Notes: generated by a model from the letters alone, not told the origin. A DNA stretch of 64,000 nt from Enterobacter sp. (GCA_022649305.1 JALCNW010000006.1:53329-117328), one strand, 5' to 3'; positions 26,752-39,391 are shown, counted from the stretch's first letter. Program-made: numbers and translations.

Positions 26752-28059
26752 ATGACACGACAGATCAAGCGCCTGGGCATGCTCGTTGCTTGTGCTCTTT
26801 TGCTGGCCAGCTGCTCCTCTACGCCGCCGAAATCACTGGTCACTCCACTTCCGCCAGTTGCTAAACGCCCTCTTCCCAATGAAAATGATCACAATCAGCA
26901 GCCGATGCGTGGCGTCTGGCTGGCAACCGTTTCTCGCCTCGATTGGCCACCTATCGCTTCCGTCAATGTCTCAGATCCTCGTGTGCGTAACGCGCAGCAG
27001 CAAAAAGCGCTGACTGACAAGCTCGATAAACTCAAGAGCCTCGGGATCAATACCGTATTTTTCCAGGTGAAACCCGACGGTACCGCGCTATGGCCCTCTA
27101 AAATTTTGCCATGGTCAGATACTCTGACGGGTAAAGTGGGCGTCGATCCGGGTTACGATCCGCTGCTCTTTATGCTGGATGAAGCGCACAAGCGCGGCAT
27201 GAAGGTCCACGCCTGGTTTAATCCTTACCGCGTAACGACGAACACCAAACCATCCACCGTCGCCGAGTTAAATCGTACCGTTTCGTATAACCCCGCCAGC
27301 GTGTTTGTGCTGCATCGTGACTGGATCCGCACGGCCAGCGATCGCTTTGTGCTCGACCCAGGTATTCCTGAGGCGCGGGACTGGATCACCAGTATCGTGG
27401 CTGAAGTTGTCGCTCGTTACCCGGTGGATGGCGTGCAATTTGATGACTATTTCTATGCCGAAACATCAGCCTCTGCGCTTAACGATAACCAAACGTTTCA
27501 GAAATATGGCGGTGGATTTTCCTCAAAGGCAGACTGGCGTAGACACAATACGCAACAGCTCATTGAACAAGTCTCTCGGACTATCAAACAGCTGAATCCC
27601 AACGTCGAGTTCGGTGTTAGCCCCGCAGGCGTTTGGCGAAATCGTTCACACGACCCTTTGGGTTCCGAGACCTCTGGCGCGGCAGCTTATGACGAAGCGT
27701 TTGCCGATACGCGCCTGTGGGTACAAAAAGGGTTGCTGGATTACATCGCGCCGCAGGTTTACTGGCCCTTCTCTCGCAAAGCCGCACGCTATGATGTGCT
27801 GGCGAAATGGTGGGCAGAGGTCGTGAAGCCCACAAACACTCGCCTTTATATTGGCGTAGCGCTGTATAAAGTGGGTGAACATTCGAAGAATGAACCTGAC
27901 TGGACGGTTAACGGTGGCGTGCCAGAGCTTAAAAAGCAGCTCGATTTGAATGAATCTGTACCGCACATTGACGGTACGATTCTGTTCAGAGAGGACTATC
28001 TCAACCAGCCCCAGGCTCAGGAAGCGGTCAGCTATATTAAAAGCCGCTGGGGCACGTGA
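26752..28059 (+). CDS. digH: Divisome-localised glycosyl hydrolase-like lipoprotein DigH
   Basis: A 435-residue outer-membrane lipoprotein of the GHL10/DUF187 family. The signal peptide ends in the lipobox L-A-S-C21. The barrel domain shows MRGVWLATVSRLDWP, the substrate-cleft segment HAWFNPYRV, VDGVQFDDYF and IAPQVYWPF. E. coli DigH (YddW) cleaves denuded peptidoglycan glycans at the septum. The start at 26752 is set by the lipoprotein signal; the frame extends upstream into the VF530 gene. The gene ends 6 bases before the convergent dsbG stop. Confidence 0.9.
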   Translation: MTRQIKRLGMLVACALLLASCSSTPPKSLVTPLPPVAKRPLPNENDHNQQPMRGVWLATVSRLDWPPIASVNVSDPRVRNAQQQKALTDKLDKLKSLGINTVFFQVKPDGTALWPSKILPWSDTLTGKVGVDPGYDPLLFMLDEAHKRGMKVHAWFNPYRVTTNTKPSTVAELNRTVSYNPASVFVLHRDWIRTASDRFVLDPGIPEARDWITSIVAEVVARYPVDGVQFDDYFYAETSASALNDNQTFQKYGGGFSSKADWRRHNTQQLIEQVSRTIKQLNPNVEFGVSPAGVWRNRSHDPLGSETSGAAAYDEAFADTRLWVQKGLLDYIAPQVYWPFSRKAARYDVLAKWWAEVVKPTNTRLYIGVALYKVGEHSKNEPDWTVNGGVPELKKQLDLNESVPHIDGTILFREDYLNQPQAQEAVSYIKSRWGT

Positions 28060-28065
28060 TGATTG

Positions 28066-28827
28066 CTACTCAGGTTTTGGACCAAACATATCAAGCAATT
28101 GCTTATCGTCTGGCATACCAACCACCTGCTGTAGCTCGTTTTTGTCATTCATGTAATAAATAGCGGGCGTAGCATTCGCGCCGAGTTCGTCCATCAACTT
28201 CTGGTGATTCTGAAGAAGATTGAAGATCTCTCGTGAGGCTGCGCCCTCATATTTAGGCAGTTTCTTACCACCCGACAATTCATACTCTTTCCAGGCTTCA
28301 ACCGGGTTGTCAGCATTTAATATTGCCGTTGCGTTTCGTCCACTCTTAGGGTTTAGAAAAGCGACAAGCAGCGTATTCAGCTGTACCTTCCCTGCTTTTA
28401 CCCACGGTTGGGCTTCTGACCAAAAGGCTTTGCAATAAGGGCAAAACGGATCGGCAAAGACATACACTTTTCTGGGCGCGTTATCAGCGCCCTCCTTCAG
28501 AGGATCCGCCTTATTTAAGCTGTCCCACATTTTGCGACCTAAGGGAATATAGATCTCATTATTGAAATACTCCTCACTAATATTTTTCCCTTTATCATCA
28601 TAAAGATAACCAGAAATGACATGTTTACCATCAGGGGTAAGGAAAAGCGTCACACCCATGTCCTGATATTGCCCAAGCCAGCTTTTAACACCGCCTGGCG
28701 CACTAATTTCCTTAAGGATGGTAATGCCCTGCTGCTCACCGAACTGTTTCACAATCGGCGGGACATTATCAGCGGCGAACGTTAATGTGGAAATAAACCA
28801 TGCTACGATCGGAATAAGATATTTCAT
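28066..28827 (-). CDS. dsbG: Periplasmic thiol:disulfide isomerase DsbG
   Basis: A 253-residue DsbC/DsbG-family protein. The signal peptide is residues 1-18 (cut before ADN), a dimerisation domain follows, and the thioredoxin domain carries the active site CPYC (about 129-132, in FADPFCPYCKAFW) with the cis-proline loop ATPAIYY. DsbG keeps single periplasmic cysteines reduced. Its start is one base after the scsB stop, with AAGGGACGA as ribosome site inside scsB, so it is the third gene of an scsA-scsB-dsbG operon and probably takes electrons from ScsB. Confidence 0.9.
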   Translation of the reverse strand: MKYLIPIVAWFISTLTFAADNVPPIVKQFGEQQGITILKEISAPGGVKSWLGQYQDMGVTLFLTPDGKHVISGYLYDDKGKNISEEYFNNEIYIPLGRKMWDSLNKADPLKEGADNAPRKVYVFADPFCPYCKAFWSEAQPWVKAGKVQLNTLLVAFLNPKSGRNATAILNADNPVEAWKEYELSGGKKLPKYEGAASREIFNLLQNHQKLMDELGANATPAIYYMNDKNELQQVVGMPDDKQLLDMFGPKPE

Positions 28828-28828
28828 T

Positions 28829-30754
28829 TTATCGTCCCTTATAGTGGGGCAATTCGCCCCTGTTAACATCTATTGCACTATTTAACGTGCGAAGCAGCGT
28901 TTGTTTATCGAGTAAGGGAGGAAGAATATCTCCGCTGGGCCTGGCAGGACCATAAACCTGATTGAACGGTATGGCATAGCTATTCCTTTTTTGCAAAAAC
29001 GCCGTGATCATCTCCGAGGGCTGACTCCAGTCGCCGCGAAGCGCAACAACATCAGGCTGATTGAGGGCGGCTACGATCTCAGGCTGATTCAGCACCCGAT
29101 ACTCATTGACCTTGCACGTTACGCACCAGTCGGCGGAGATATCGACAAATACGCGTTTGCCTTCAGCCAACGCGCTCGTTATCGCTTCTTCGCTCAGCGG
29201 CTGCCAATGAATACGCCCCGCCGAGACTTCTGACTCTGAAGATGGACTCTCCCTCTCGCCAAAATGCCCCCCGAGCAGCGTTGCCAGCCACAGACTGGAA
29301 GCCAGCATCATCAGGCCCAGTATGATTTTCAACGCCCTCATCCAGCGCCCAGGCCGCGGAAGCAACATCGCGGTTTTTGGGATCAATGCGACAAACAACC
29401 ACGGCAAACTCATCCCCAGCCCCAGCATAAAGAAGATCAGCCACAGATCGTGCAAAGGGGCCGCCAGCGCAAACGCGACGGCTGTGCCGAGAAACGGTGC
29501 CGAACATGGGGTTGCCAGCAGCGTGGCAAAAACACCTTCAAAAAAGCTCCCTTTCAGCCCTGTGCCACCAGCCGTCGCCATTCTCCCGATAGCCCATGAA
29601 GGCAACCATACCTCAAATGCGCCGAAGAGATTCAGTGCAAAAACAAAGGTGACGACCACCATTACGGCAATAAACCACGGGTTCTGAAACTGAATCCCCC
29701 ATCCCAGCGACGCGCCCGTTAATTTCAGCGTCGTCAGCATCAGAGCCAAAAGTGCAAATGAGGTCAAAATCCCTGCGCTGGTTGCCAAAAAGCGCAGTCT
29801 GATTTTGTTCCTGTCTGACCCCGCCTGTAGCACCGAGCTAAGCTTCATCCCCATAACGGGTAGCACGCAGGGCATCAGGTTCAGAATCAGACCGCCGAGC
29901 AGCGCAAAGAGCAGCATCCTTCCCAGGTTATCCTCGCTTCCTGCGGCGTTTGCATCCGCGATATCGCTGCCCAGAATGACGTGGGATTGCTGCGCTTTGT
30001 CGCCATTAGTCAGCACAAGAGAAAGGGTTCTACCGGCGAGCGATACGGGCCGATCGCCCCACTCATCCGTCACGGGAACCGTCACTGTCAGATGCTGCCC
30101 GTCTGTACGGTAGCTTGGCTCACCAGGCATCACACCACCCGCTATCTCATCAAAGAACGCGGCTGGTTTCTCCCATTTATCCGCCGTCGAAGCTGTAATA
30201 ATCAGATTATTTCCAGCCAGATGCGCGGCAAGATCTGATGTTACCCCGTCTTCTTTTGGAATAGTCCGCATCGCGCTTTCAAAAGCATCCAGAAAACCCG
30301 GTCCAACGGGCTGACTGAAATCCAGATGTAGCGGATAGTCCGTGAGCAAGCAAACGTTACTACAGGTTGATAACGTCAGCGTGCCAGCCAGCGCATCATC
30401 AGACGAACCGGTGAGGATCATCGGGATGATGACCTGCTGGTGATAGCCCTGAGTCGTCAGTCCTGAGATATCGAATCGTGATGGTACAGGCCAGAACCAT
30501 TCATCCTGAACCGTATTATTCCACGTGATTTTCGGTGCTACGCCGCCTTCACCTGGCGTACGCCAATAGGTTTTCCAGCCTGACGCCAGCTCGACATAAA
30601 GCAAACCGTAGATACGGTCCTGACTTCTTTCTGCCTGGAAACGAATCCGGGCATGATCATTTTGAGGGGATACCAGCCATCCCGTGTCAGCCGCGTGGGC
30701 AAGGCCCGTGCAAGACAACAACAGGAGGAACAGGCCCCTGAGGATATTACGCAT
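28829..30754 (-). CDS. scsB: DsbD-type thiol reductant transporter ScsB
   Basis: A 641-residue inner-membrane electron carrier. There is a signal peptide (1-21), a periplasmic N-terminal domain with a Cys pair (STCSNVC, ~134-138), a membrane domain with eight segments carrying the paired cysteines (NLMPCVLPVMG and TPCSAPFLGTA), and a C-terminal thioredoxin domain with WCVTC at ~543-547. This is the ScsB/DsbD layout that passes electrons from cytoplasmic thioredoxin to periplasmic partners. ScsB belongs to copper and redox stress tolerance operons in Salmonella and relatives. A GGAG precedes the ATG at 30754. Confidence 0.88.
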   Translation of the reverse strand: MRNILRGLFLLLLSCTGLAHAADTGWLVSPQNDHARIRFQAERSQDRIYGLLYVELASGWKTYWRTPGEGGVAPKITWNNTVQDEWFWPVPSRFDISGLTTQGYHQQVIIPMILTGSSDDALAGTLTLSTCSNVCLLTDYPLHLDFSQPVGPGFLDAFESAMRTIPKEDGVTSDLAAHLAGNNLIITASTADKWEKPAAFFDEIAGGVMPGEPSYRTDGQHLTVTVPVTDEWGDRPVSLAGRTLSLVLTNGDKAQQSHVILGSDIADANAAGSEDNLGRMLLFALLGGLILNLMPCVLPVMGMKLSSVLQAGSDRNKIRLRFLATSAGILTSFALLALMLTTLKLTGASLGWGIQFQNPWFIAVMVVVTFVFALNLFGAFEVWLPSWAIGRMATAGGTGLKGSFFEGVFATLLATPCSAPFLGTAVAFALAAPLHDLWLIFFMLGLGMSLPWLFVALIPKTAMLLPRPGRWMRALKIILGLMMLASSLWLATLLGGHFGERESPSSESEVSAGRIHWQPLSEEAITSALAEGKRVFVDISADWCVTCKVNEYRVLNQPEIVAALNQPDVVALRGDWSQPSEMITAFLQKRNSYAIPFNQVYGPARPSGDILPPLLDKQTLLRTLNSAIDVNRGELPHYKGR

Positions 30755-30800
30755 TCTTTTCTCCGTGAATAGATAAGTGAGTCGTTAGAAAACGACTTTT

Positions 30801-31178
30801 TCATTCACGAAAAACGCAGTTTATAAGATGTATTCGGTGCGGTGGCACCAGGATAGGTTTATCCCTGAAACGGGATATTCGAACTTGAGTGAACTGAGTC
30901 AGAAGTGCGAGGAAGAGGATAATCGCGGGCAACGCACCGTCAAAGAACAGCGGTTGGGCACACAGTAGCGAGTGACCGCTGAGCTGACACGGCGAAGGGC
31001 CAGGTTGATTTTCATCCAGACCTGGGTTCGTCACGTTAACCGGGATTGACGTCTGTACCGACTCACCGACACCCTGTAAGAAATGGTGAAGATAAACGGA
31101 TCGCTGGACAAGGCATAGTGCCATTGCCAGACAAGCCATTATCAAGAACCATTTACCTAAAAGCTGACGATTACGCAT
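30801..31178 (-). CDS. scsA: ScsA-like small membrane protein
   Basis: A 125-residue protein with an N-terminal membrane segment (GKWFLIMACLAMALCLVQRS) and a second one near the C-terminus (ALPAIILFLALLTQF), separated by a periplasmic loop with two cysteines (SPCQLSGHSLLCAQ). Position directly before scsB and a length near 120 residues fit ScsA of the suppressor-of-copper-sensitivity operon; I rely on context more than on remembered sequence. The ATG at 31178 is preferred, since a longer frame (to 31310) begins in the budR gene end. Confidence 0.6.
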   Translation of the reverse strand: MRNRQLLGKWFLIMACLAMALCLVQRSVYLHHFLQGVGESVQTSIPVNVTNPGLDENQPGPSPCQLSGHSLLCAQPLFFDGALPAIILFLALLTQFTQVRISRFRDKPILVPPHRIHLINCVFRE

Positions 31179-31257
31179 AAAGTACCAGGAATGTGAGATC
31201 GCCCGATCATAAACGATAACGATGATTCTACAAGAACCTTGAATGTAAGGTTTTGTC

Positions 31258-32139
31258 TTATGAGGCGTTAAACATATCCAAAAATCGCTTAACGGTGCGA
31301 GAACGTTCAAACCGACGCCAGGCTATGGCGACGTCTGTCTGTAGAGACGCGCCTTTAAAACCATGGTAAGTCACGCCAGGATGAACGATACAGGACATCG
31401 ATTGAGGGACTAACGCAAACCCAAAGCCTGCTGCAACCATGCTTAATGACGACGACAACTGCGAGGCCTGGTAAGTCCGCGTCATGTTTACTCCTGCGCG
31501 ATGGCAGTTGTTATATACCCGTTCAAAAAGACCCGGCGCTACCTCTCGGGGAAACAGAATCAAAGGCGTGTTATGCAGTTGCTCAAGCTGGAGCAACGTT
31601 TCGTCAGCAAGCGGATGTTGGCTATTTAACGCAATCACCATCGGCTCTTCATCAATAATCCGAACGTTAAAAGCCTTTGTGCTTTCACAAGGGAGTCGCA
31701 CGAACGCAATATCTAATTCCGCCTCGCTTAGTGCGGTCATGAGTGTCGCCATATTGGCTTCAATCTGGTGGATAGTCACTTCGGGGAATTGCTGTTGATA
31801 CTGATGTATCAGGGTAAATACTTGCGGATGGAACGCATCAGAACTGGTGATCCCAATCGCTAATCGTCCATTGACTCCGCGAGCAATGCCTTTCGTTTTT
31901 TCTAATGCGGCGTCGCTTAAGGCGAGGATTTGACAAGCATCTTCGTAGAAAGCTTCGCCCGCCTCCGTCAGTTCAACTCCACGAGTTAACCGACGCAACA
32001 ACGGCGTTCCTACCTCTCGTTCAAGGCGCTGAATCTGTTGGCTTAGCGGAGGCTGGGAGATCCCAAGTTCCTTCGCCGCTTTTGTGAAGTGGCGTGCGCG
32101 CGCCACGGCAACGAAATAGCGCAGATAACGAAGTTCCAT
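31258..32139 (-). CDS. budR: LysR regulator of the butanediol operon (BudR)
   Basis: A 293-residue LysR activator (MELRYLRYFVAVARARHFTKAAKELGISQPPLSQQIQRLE is a textbook winged helix, here cited by its ends at residues 1 and 40). It lies divergent to budA with a 106-bp shared control region. BudR/AlsR proteins activate acetoin and butanediol genes in response to acetate at low pH. Orthology is inferred from position plus similarity to the AlsR/BudR type. Confidence 0.85.
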   Translation of the reverse strand: MELRYLRYFVAVARARHFTKAAKELGISQPPLSQQIQRLEREVGTPLLRRLTRGVELTEAGEAFYEDACQILALSDAALEKTKGIARGVNGRLAIGITSSDAFHPQVFTLIHQYQQQFPEVTIHQIEANMATLMTALSEAELDIAFVRLPCESTKAFNVRIIDEEPMVIALNSQHPLADETLLQLEQLHNTPLILFPREVAPGLFERVYNNCHRAGVNMTRTYQASQLSSSLSMVAAGFGFALVPQSMSCIVHPGVTYHGFKGASLQTDVAIAWRRFERSRTVKRFLDMFNAS

Positions 32140-32245
32140 ATCTAAAACGTCTCAAGCCATCATGCTTTCTATATTGGAACTGAGAGCTGAATCGGGTCAA
32201 CATTAATTTAACCTTTCTACAAAAAGTTGAACGAGGAAGACAACA

Positions 32246-33025
32246 ATGACCCACTCTGCGGATTGTTCCTGCGAAGAAAGTCTGTGTCAGACCCTGCGCG
32301 GTTTCTCAGCGCAGCATCCGGAAAAAGTTCTGTTCCAGACCTCTCTGATGAGCGCCCTGCTCAGCGGCGTCTATGAAGGCAGTACCACCATTGCTGAGCT
32401 GTTAACCCACGGTGACTTTGGTCTGGGGACATTTAATGAACTCGACGGAGAACTGATTGCGTTCAACAGCCAGGTTTATCAACTTCGCTCCGATGGGAGC
32501 GCTAACGCTGCCAGGCCTGAACAGAAAACGCCGTTTGCGGTGATAACCTGGTTTCAGCCGCAGTATCGCAAAGCCTTTGACGGCCCCGTTAGCCGTCAAC
32601 AGCTGCATGAAATCATCGATCGTCAAATCCCGTCCGATAACATTTTTTGTGCATTGCGTATCGACGGTGCTTTCCGCCATGCGCATACCCGCACCGTCCC
32701 GCGTCAGACGCCGCCCTACCGCGCCATGACCGACGTTCTCGACGATCAGCCTGTGTTCCGCTTTAACAACCGCAAAGGCGTGCTGGTTGGCTTTCGTACC
32801 CCACAACATATGCAGGGTATAAACGTGGCGGGCTATCACGAACATTTTATTACTGACGACCGTCAGGGAGGCGGACATCTTCTCGATTATCAACTCGATA
32901 ACGGCGTGCTGACGTTCGGCGAGATTCATAAGCTGATGATCGATCTCCCTAATGACACTACTTTTTTGCAAGCCAATCTGCATCCCGACAATCTTGATGC
33001 CGCGATTCGTTCAGTTGAGAATTAA
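32246..33025 (+). CDS. budA: Alpha-acetolactate decarboxylase BudA
   Basis: A 259-residue enzyme converting (S)-alpha-acetolactate to (R)-acetoin. The family signature is complete: [18 protein letters not shown] near the N-terminus and the metal-binding histidines in [23 protein letters not shown] (about residues 192-214, His-x-His and a third His). The length is that of Klebsiella/Enterobacter BudA. It is the first gene of budABC, followed by budB after 13 bases. Confidence 0.95.
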   Translation: MTHSADCSCEESLCQTLRGFSAQHPEKVLFQTSLMSALLSGVYEGSTTIAELLTHGDFGLGTFNELDGELIAFNSQVYQLRSDGSANAARPEQKTPFAVITWFQPQYRKAFDGPVSRQQLHEIIDRQIPSDNIFCALRIDGAFRHAHTRTVPRQTPPYRAMTDVLDDQPVFRFNNRKGVLVGFRTPQHMQGINVAGYHEHFITDDRQGGGHLLDYQLDNGVLTFGEIHKLMIDLPNDTTFLQANLHPDNLDAAIRSVEN

Positions 33026-33038
33026 CAGGAGAAGCACC

Positions 33039-35509
<2,471 letters not shown>

Positions 35510-35515
35510 ACGGTC

Positions 35516-35540
35516 AAACGGCAGATTTATTCTGCCGTTT
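35516..35540. terminator. Bidirectional terminator between budC and scrR
   Basis: Stem AAACGGCAG (35516-35524) and CTGCCGTTT (35532-35540) with a 7-base loop is A-rich on one side and T-rich on the other. It can end both bud and scr transcripts. The scrR stop codon (35527-35529) lies in the loop. Confidence 0.85.
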
Positions 35541-36543
35541 TATAACGCCGTTGCAGCGTTGCATCCAGTTTACGCTGTAGCGGTTCAGGCGTTTCCCCTT
35601 CAATCAGCTTCCCGATTAAATCAAAGCAGTGCCACGCCAGTTGGCGATTATCCTGGCTTACCGTATCAATGGGGATCGTCAGCGAGTCATACAAATAGTG
35701 ATCGTCAAAGCTTGCCAGGCGCATGTCGCTTTTCAGCAGATGATGCTGTCCCATGTAGCGCAGTACCCCTTCCAGCAACCCACAGGCCGCAGTGAAAATG
35801 GCTTTTGGCGGGCGGCCGAGTCGTGCGCACAGTTCGGCAAACATTTCATAGCCGGAACTTGGGTGATAGTTACCGTGAATAATCCATTCGGGCCGTAATT
35901 CGACCCCGGCCATAGCAAGACCCTGTTTGAATCCATCGAGACGATCGCGCGTCGGGGAGAGCCGTGGTTGCCCCCCCAGAAAATAGACTTCGTCAGGATG
36001 CTGACGGGCGATTTCTGATACCAGCTGTGCGGTCGACGTAATGGAATCCGTCATGACCAGCGGCAAGGAGCTGTCGTTCATATGTCGATCGAACAGGACC
36101 ACCGGGAGTTGTTCGCTCAGCTTTTGGTAATCGGCATCGTTTAGCATGCTGGAGGCAACAATCAGGCCATCAACCTGACGCGACACCATATTGTTGACCA
36201 CCACGGTTTCTTGTCCGGGATTTTCATCGGTGCAGGAGATAAGCAACTGGACCCCTGCTTCGCGGCACAAGGTTTCGAGTTCATGAGAAAAAACGGCAAA
36301 ACCGTAGTTAGTCATTTCCGGGACGACAAGCCCGATGGTATGGCTACGGTTATCACGCAGCGACCGCGCGTGAATGCTGGGCTGATAGTGATGCTGCTTA
36401 GCAATAGCCATCACACGGTCGCGGGTTTCTTCTGCTACACGCAGCTCTTTGCTACGACCGTTCAGGACCAGACTGGCAGTGGCTTTTGAAACCCCTGCCA
36501 GTTCCGCGATATCTTTAATGGTGACGCGTTTTGTTTTTCTCAC
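35527..36543 (-). CDS. scrR: Sucrose operon repressor ScrR
   Basis: A 338-residue LacI-family repressor with an N-terminal HTH ([23 protein letters not shown]) and a sugar-binding domain whose C-terminal segment ([22 protein letters not shown]) fits ScrR. In other enterobacteria ScrR responds to fructose or fructose-1-phosphate and binds the scr operators. Three operators of matching type lie upstream of scrY and scrK. It is the last gene after scrB, 28 bases downstream. Confidence 0.9.
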   Translation of the reverse strand: MRKTKRVTIKDIAELAGVSKATASLVLNGRSKELRVAEETRDRVMAIAKQHHYQPSIHARSLRDNRSHTIGLVVPEMTNYGFAVFSHELETLCREAGVQLLISCTDENPGQETVVVNNMVSRQVDGLIVASSMLNDADYQKLSEQLPVVLFDRHMNDSSLPLVMTDSITSTAQLVSEIARQHPDEVYFLGGQPRLSPTRDRLDGFKQGLAMAGVELRPEWIIHGNYHPSSGYEMFAELCARLGRPPKAIFTAACGLLEGVLRYMGQHHLLKSDMRLASFDDHYLYDSLTIPIDTVSQDNRQLAWHCFDLIGKLIEGETPEPLQRKLDATLQRRYKTAE

Positions 36544-36571
36544 AACGACTTAGACCCAGCTACCAAAACCC

Positions 36572-37981
36572 TCATTCTATCATGCAGGCGCACAGCGACC
36601 AGTAGCGTAATGTGATGGCGGACGCACCTTCGAAGCGTATCTGCGCCGGATGGGCAGGAAAATAGCGGCTGCTCATGACCGCCTCGCCGTCGTTGATGAA
36701 AATTTCTACGCTCGAACGATCGCACAGGACACGCAACGATGTCGCCGCGCCATCCCAGTATCGCGTCAGCGTTTCGTCGTTTTGCAGGCTTTTACGCTCA
36801 AGTGTGATCCCGTTCTCCTCCAGGTTTAGCCACAGGGTATCGGCAATACTCACCCTAACTGGCGCGTCCGTTCGAAGTTCAAACTCGATGCTATTCGCAT
36901 TGAGTAACGGTGCGGTGTCTGCGCGTCCCTGCCACAGATGCTCGTCTTCTCGCAGTTGTTGCAGCTCCCGAATCGGCGTTTGCCACAGTTTACCGTTGTG
37001 AAAGCGCAGCTCGCGCGGGCAGGTCATCTGATGGATCCAACCGTGCTCACGCGTTGGCTGTAGCATCTCTTCCCCATCTGGAACGCCCATCCAGCCAATC
37101 AAAATTCGTCGACCGTCAGCCGCCAGAGTGGTTTGCGGGGCATAAAACTCAAACCCGGCATCCAGCTCGTGCAGCGCGCCATGTTCGAATCTGAAATCGT
37201 CATAGTGAAAATCACCGCTCATCCAGGTCGATGGATAAGTATTCAAATAGCGATGCGGCTCGTGCGCCAACCCCTGCGGGCAGCAGATCAGGACGTGTGT
37301 CCCGTCCAGCGCGAAAAGATCCGGGCATTCCCACATGTAGCCCGCATTGGCGAGACCGTTCACGCCATGTCCGGCGATTTCACCACAGGCGTCCCAGGTC
37401 CGGAGGTCGGTGGATTTAAACAACAGCACTTTGCCACGCGTTTGTACATCCTGCGCGCCCAGCACCATGTACCAGAAGCCGTCGTGCTGCCACACTTTAG
37501 GGTCGCGGACGTGCCCGGTGTATCCCTCGGGTAAAGCGAGCACCGGCCCAAGCTTATCAAAGCTCCCCGCTGCGTTTTGCACCGCCAGACACTGCCACGC
37601 GGTGCGACCGCTATCCTCAAACTTAACGTTGCCGGTATAACACAGCGTCAGCACGCCGTTGTTATCGACGGCGCTTCCGGAGTAGCAACCGTTACGGTCG
37701 TACTCTTCATCCGGCATCAGCGCCATCGGCTCATGTTGCCAGTGAATCAGATCGGCAGAACTCCAGTGGCCCCAGCATTTATAGCGATGATCGCAGCCCA
37801 GCGGATTCCACTGATAAAACAGATGATAGCGTCCTGCAAACCAGATAAAACCGTTAGGGTCGTTCATCAGGCCGGTGACGGGAGCGGCATGCCATTGTGG
37901 ATAATGGTCGTCAGCCAACGCCCGCGGCTGCCCTTTCATAACGGCCTGTAATACGGCAGGCCAGCGGGAAGGAAGCGTCAT
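36572..37981 (-). CDS. scrB: Sucrose-6-phosphate hydrolase ScrB
   Basis: A 469-residue GH32 enzyme splitting sucrose-6-phosphate to glucose-6-phosphate and fructose. The nucleophile motif is in GLMNDPNGFIWFAGRYHLF, transition-state residues in RDPKVWQHDGFWYMVLGAQ and the acid/base in WECPDLFAL. It acts in the cytoplasm after PTS import by ScrA. Its ATG overlaps the scrA stop by one base (ATGA-type junction at 37981), so translation is coupled. Confidence 0.95.
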   Translation of the reverse strand: MTLPSRWPAVLQAVMKGQPRALADDHYPQWHAAPVTGLMNDPNGFIWFAGRYHLFYQWNPLGCDHRYKCWGHWSSADLIHWQHEPMALMPDEEYDRNGCYSGSAVDNNGVLTLCYTGNVKFEDSGRTAWQCLAVQNAAGSFDKLGPVLALPEGYTGHVRDPKVWQHDGFWYMVLGAQDVQTRGKVLLFKSTDLRTWDACGEIAGHGVNGLANAGYMWECPDLFALDGTHVLICCPQGLAHEPHRYLNTYPSTWMSGDFHYDDFRFEHGALHELDAGFEFYAPQTTLAADGRRILIGWMGVPDGEEMLQPTREHGWIHQMTCPRELRFHNGKLWQTPIRELQQLREDEHLWQGRADTAPLLNANSIEFELRTDAPVRVSIADTLWLNLEENGITLERKSLQNDETLTRYWDGAATSLRVLCDRSSVEIFINDGEAVMSSRYFPAHPAQIRFEGASAITLRYWSLCACMIE

Positions 37982-39357
37982 TATTCAGAGTCCGTTTTGT
38001 ATTTCAGCAACAGGGAGACGGTAAACGCCACGCCAAAGGCGATCGCCATGCCGATGATATAGTTAAGCAGCGAATTGGCCTGCACGATGGCCATGCCTGG
38101 GATCGCAGTTAAACCCACGGCGGTCATATACACATGAACTGAAACCACCCAGGCACCGCCCGCCGCGCCGCCAATCAGCGCCGCAATAAACGGTTTCACA
38201 AAGCGCAGGTTGATCCCGAAAATCGCCGCCTCGGTAATCCCCAGCATGGCAGAAAATGCCGATGGCAACGTAATGGCTTTAATTTTTGCGTCTTTAGTTT
38301 TGAACCAGACGGCCAGACAAGCACCACCTTGCGCCACGTTCGCCATCGCCCAGATAGGCAGCAGGAAGTTAACGCCAATGGAGGGATTACCCAGCAAACC
38401 GGCCTCAACGGCATGGAAACTATGATGAATACCCGTAATCACAATCACCGAGTAAAGACCGCCAAACAGCAGTCCGGCAAGCCAGCCAGCATGTTCAATC
38501 AGCGTGCTGAGGACAAAAGAGATGCCATCGCCCAGCGCACGGCCCGCCGGACCGATAATCAGCAGTGCGATAAAACCGGAGATGATCACCGTCAGGAACG
38601 GCGTCAGGATCAGATCCAGCGCGTCAGGAATCACCCGACGCAGCTGCTTTTCAACCATGCTCATAAACCATACCGCCAGCAGGACCGGGAACACCGTGCC
38701 CTGATAGCCAATCATGGCAATTTCAAAGCCGAAAAAGTCCATGGTATGGAACCCGGAGGCCACGCCCCAGGCATTGGTCAGCGCCGGATGCGTCAGGATC
38801 CCGCCGAGCGTCGCGCCGAGATACGGATTACCGCCAAACTCACGCGCGGCGGTAAAGCCAATCAGGATCGGCAAAATAATAAACGCCGCCGAGCTACACA
38901 TATCGAGCATGATGTAGATAGCGTTATCGGCATTGACCCAGCCGTAGGTTTTCACCATGCCGAGCAAGCCCATCAGCAGGCCGGAGGCGACAATCGCCGG
39001 AATAATCGGCACAAAGATATTCGACAACAGTCGCGCAATACGCTGGAACGGGTTGAGCTTACGCGCCGCGATATTGGCGGCTTCTGACTTGCTCGATTCC
39101 CCCACTCCGGTCGCCTGAATAAAGGCTGCGTAAACCTTATTCACCACACCAGTGCCGAAAATAATCTGCATCTGTCCGGCGTTACGAAAACACCCTTTGA
39201 CCCCTTCAACCTTGCCAATGGCCTGTTGGTCGGCCAAGGCATCGTCAACCAGCACCAGACGTAAGCGCGTTGCACAATGCGCGGCGCTGGCGATGTTCTC
39301 TTTGCCGCCCAGCAGCGGAATAAGCGCACGGGCGATATTATCAAAATCCATAGACAC
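37981..39357 (-). CDS. scrA: Sucrose-specific PTS enzyme IIBC, ScrA
   Basis: A 458-residue permease. The EIIB domain (1-~90) carries the phosphorylated Cys28 in the ASAAHCATRLRL motif; the EIIC domain (~105-450) has about ten membrane segments with GITEAAIFGINLRF and VITGIHHSFHAVEAGL. It imports and phosphorylates sucrose, taking phosphate from a glucose-type EIIA encoded elsewhere. It lies between scrY and scrB, separated from scrY by a strong intercistronic hairpin. Confidence 0.95.
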   Translation of the reverse strand: MSMDFDNIARALIPLLGGKENIASAAHCATRLRLVLVDDALADQQAIGKVEGVKGCFRNAGQMQIIFGTGVVNKVYAAFIQATGVGESSKSEAANIAARKLNPFQRIARLLSNIFVPIIPAIVASGLLMGLLGMVKTYGWVNADNAIYIMLDMCSSAAFIILPILIGFTAAREFGGNPYLGATLGGILTHPALTNAWGVASGFHTMDFFGFEIAMIGYQGTVFPVLLAVWFMSMVEKQLRRVIPDALDLILTPFLTVIISGFIALLIIGPAGRALGDGISFVLSTLIEHAGWLAGLLFGGLYSVIVITGIHHSFHAVEAGLLGNPSIGVNFLLPIWAMANVAQGGACLAVWFKTKDAKIKAITLPSAFSAMLGITEAAIFGINLRFVKPFIAALIGGAAGGAWVVSVHVYMTAVGLTAIPGMAIVQANSLLNYIIGMAIAFGVAFTVSLLLKYKTDSE

Positions 39358-39391
39358 CTCTACCTGAACTCATTTTTTATGATGTAAGTGA

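Noticed and set aside
32402..32983. 193-codon open frame antisense to budA
   Set aside because: It lies fully inside a clear budA gene and shows no recognisable domain.
38329..39087. 252-codon open frame antisense to scrA
   Set aside because: Composition is Arg/Gln/His-rich nonsense typical of the complement of a hydrophobic gene; scrA itself is certain.
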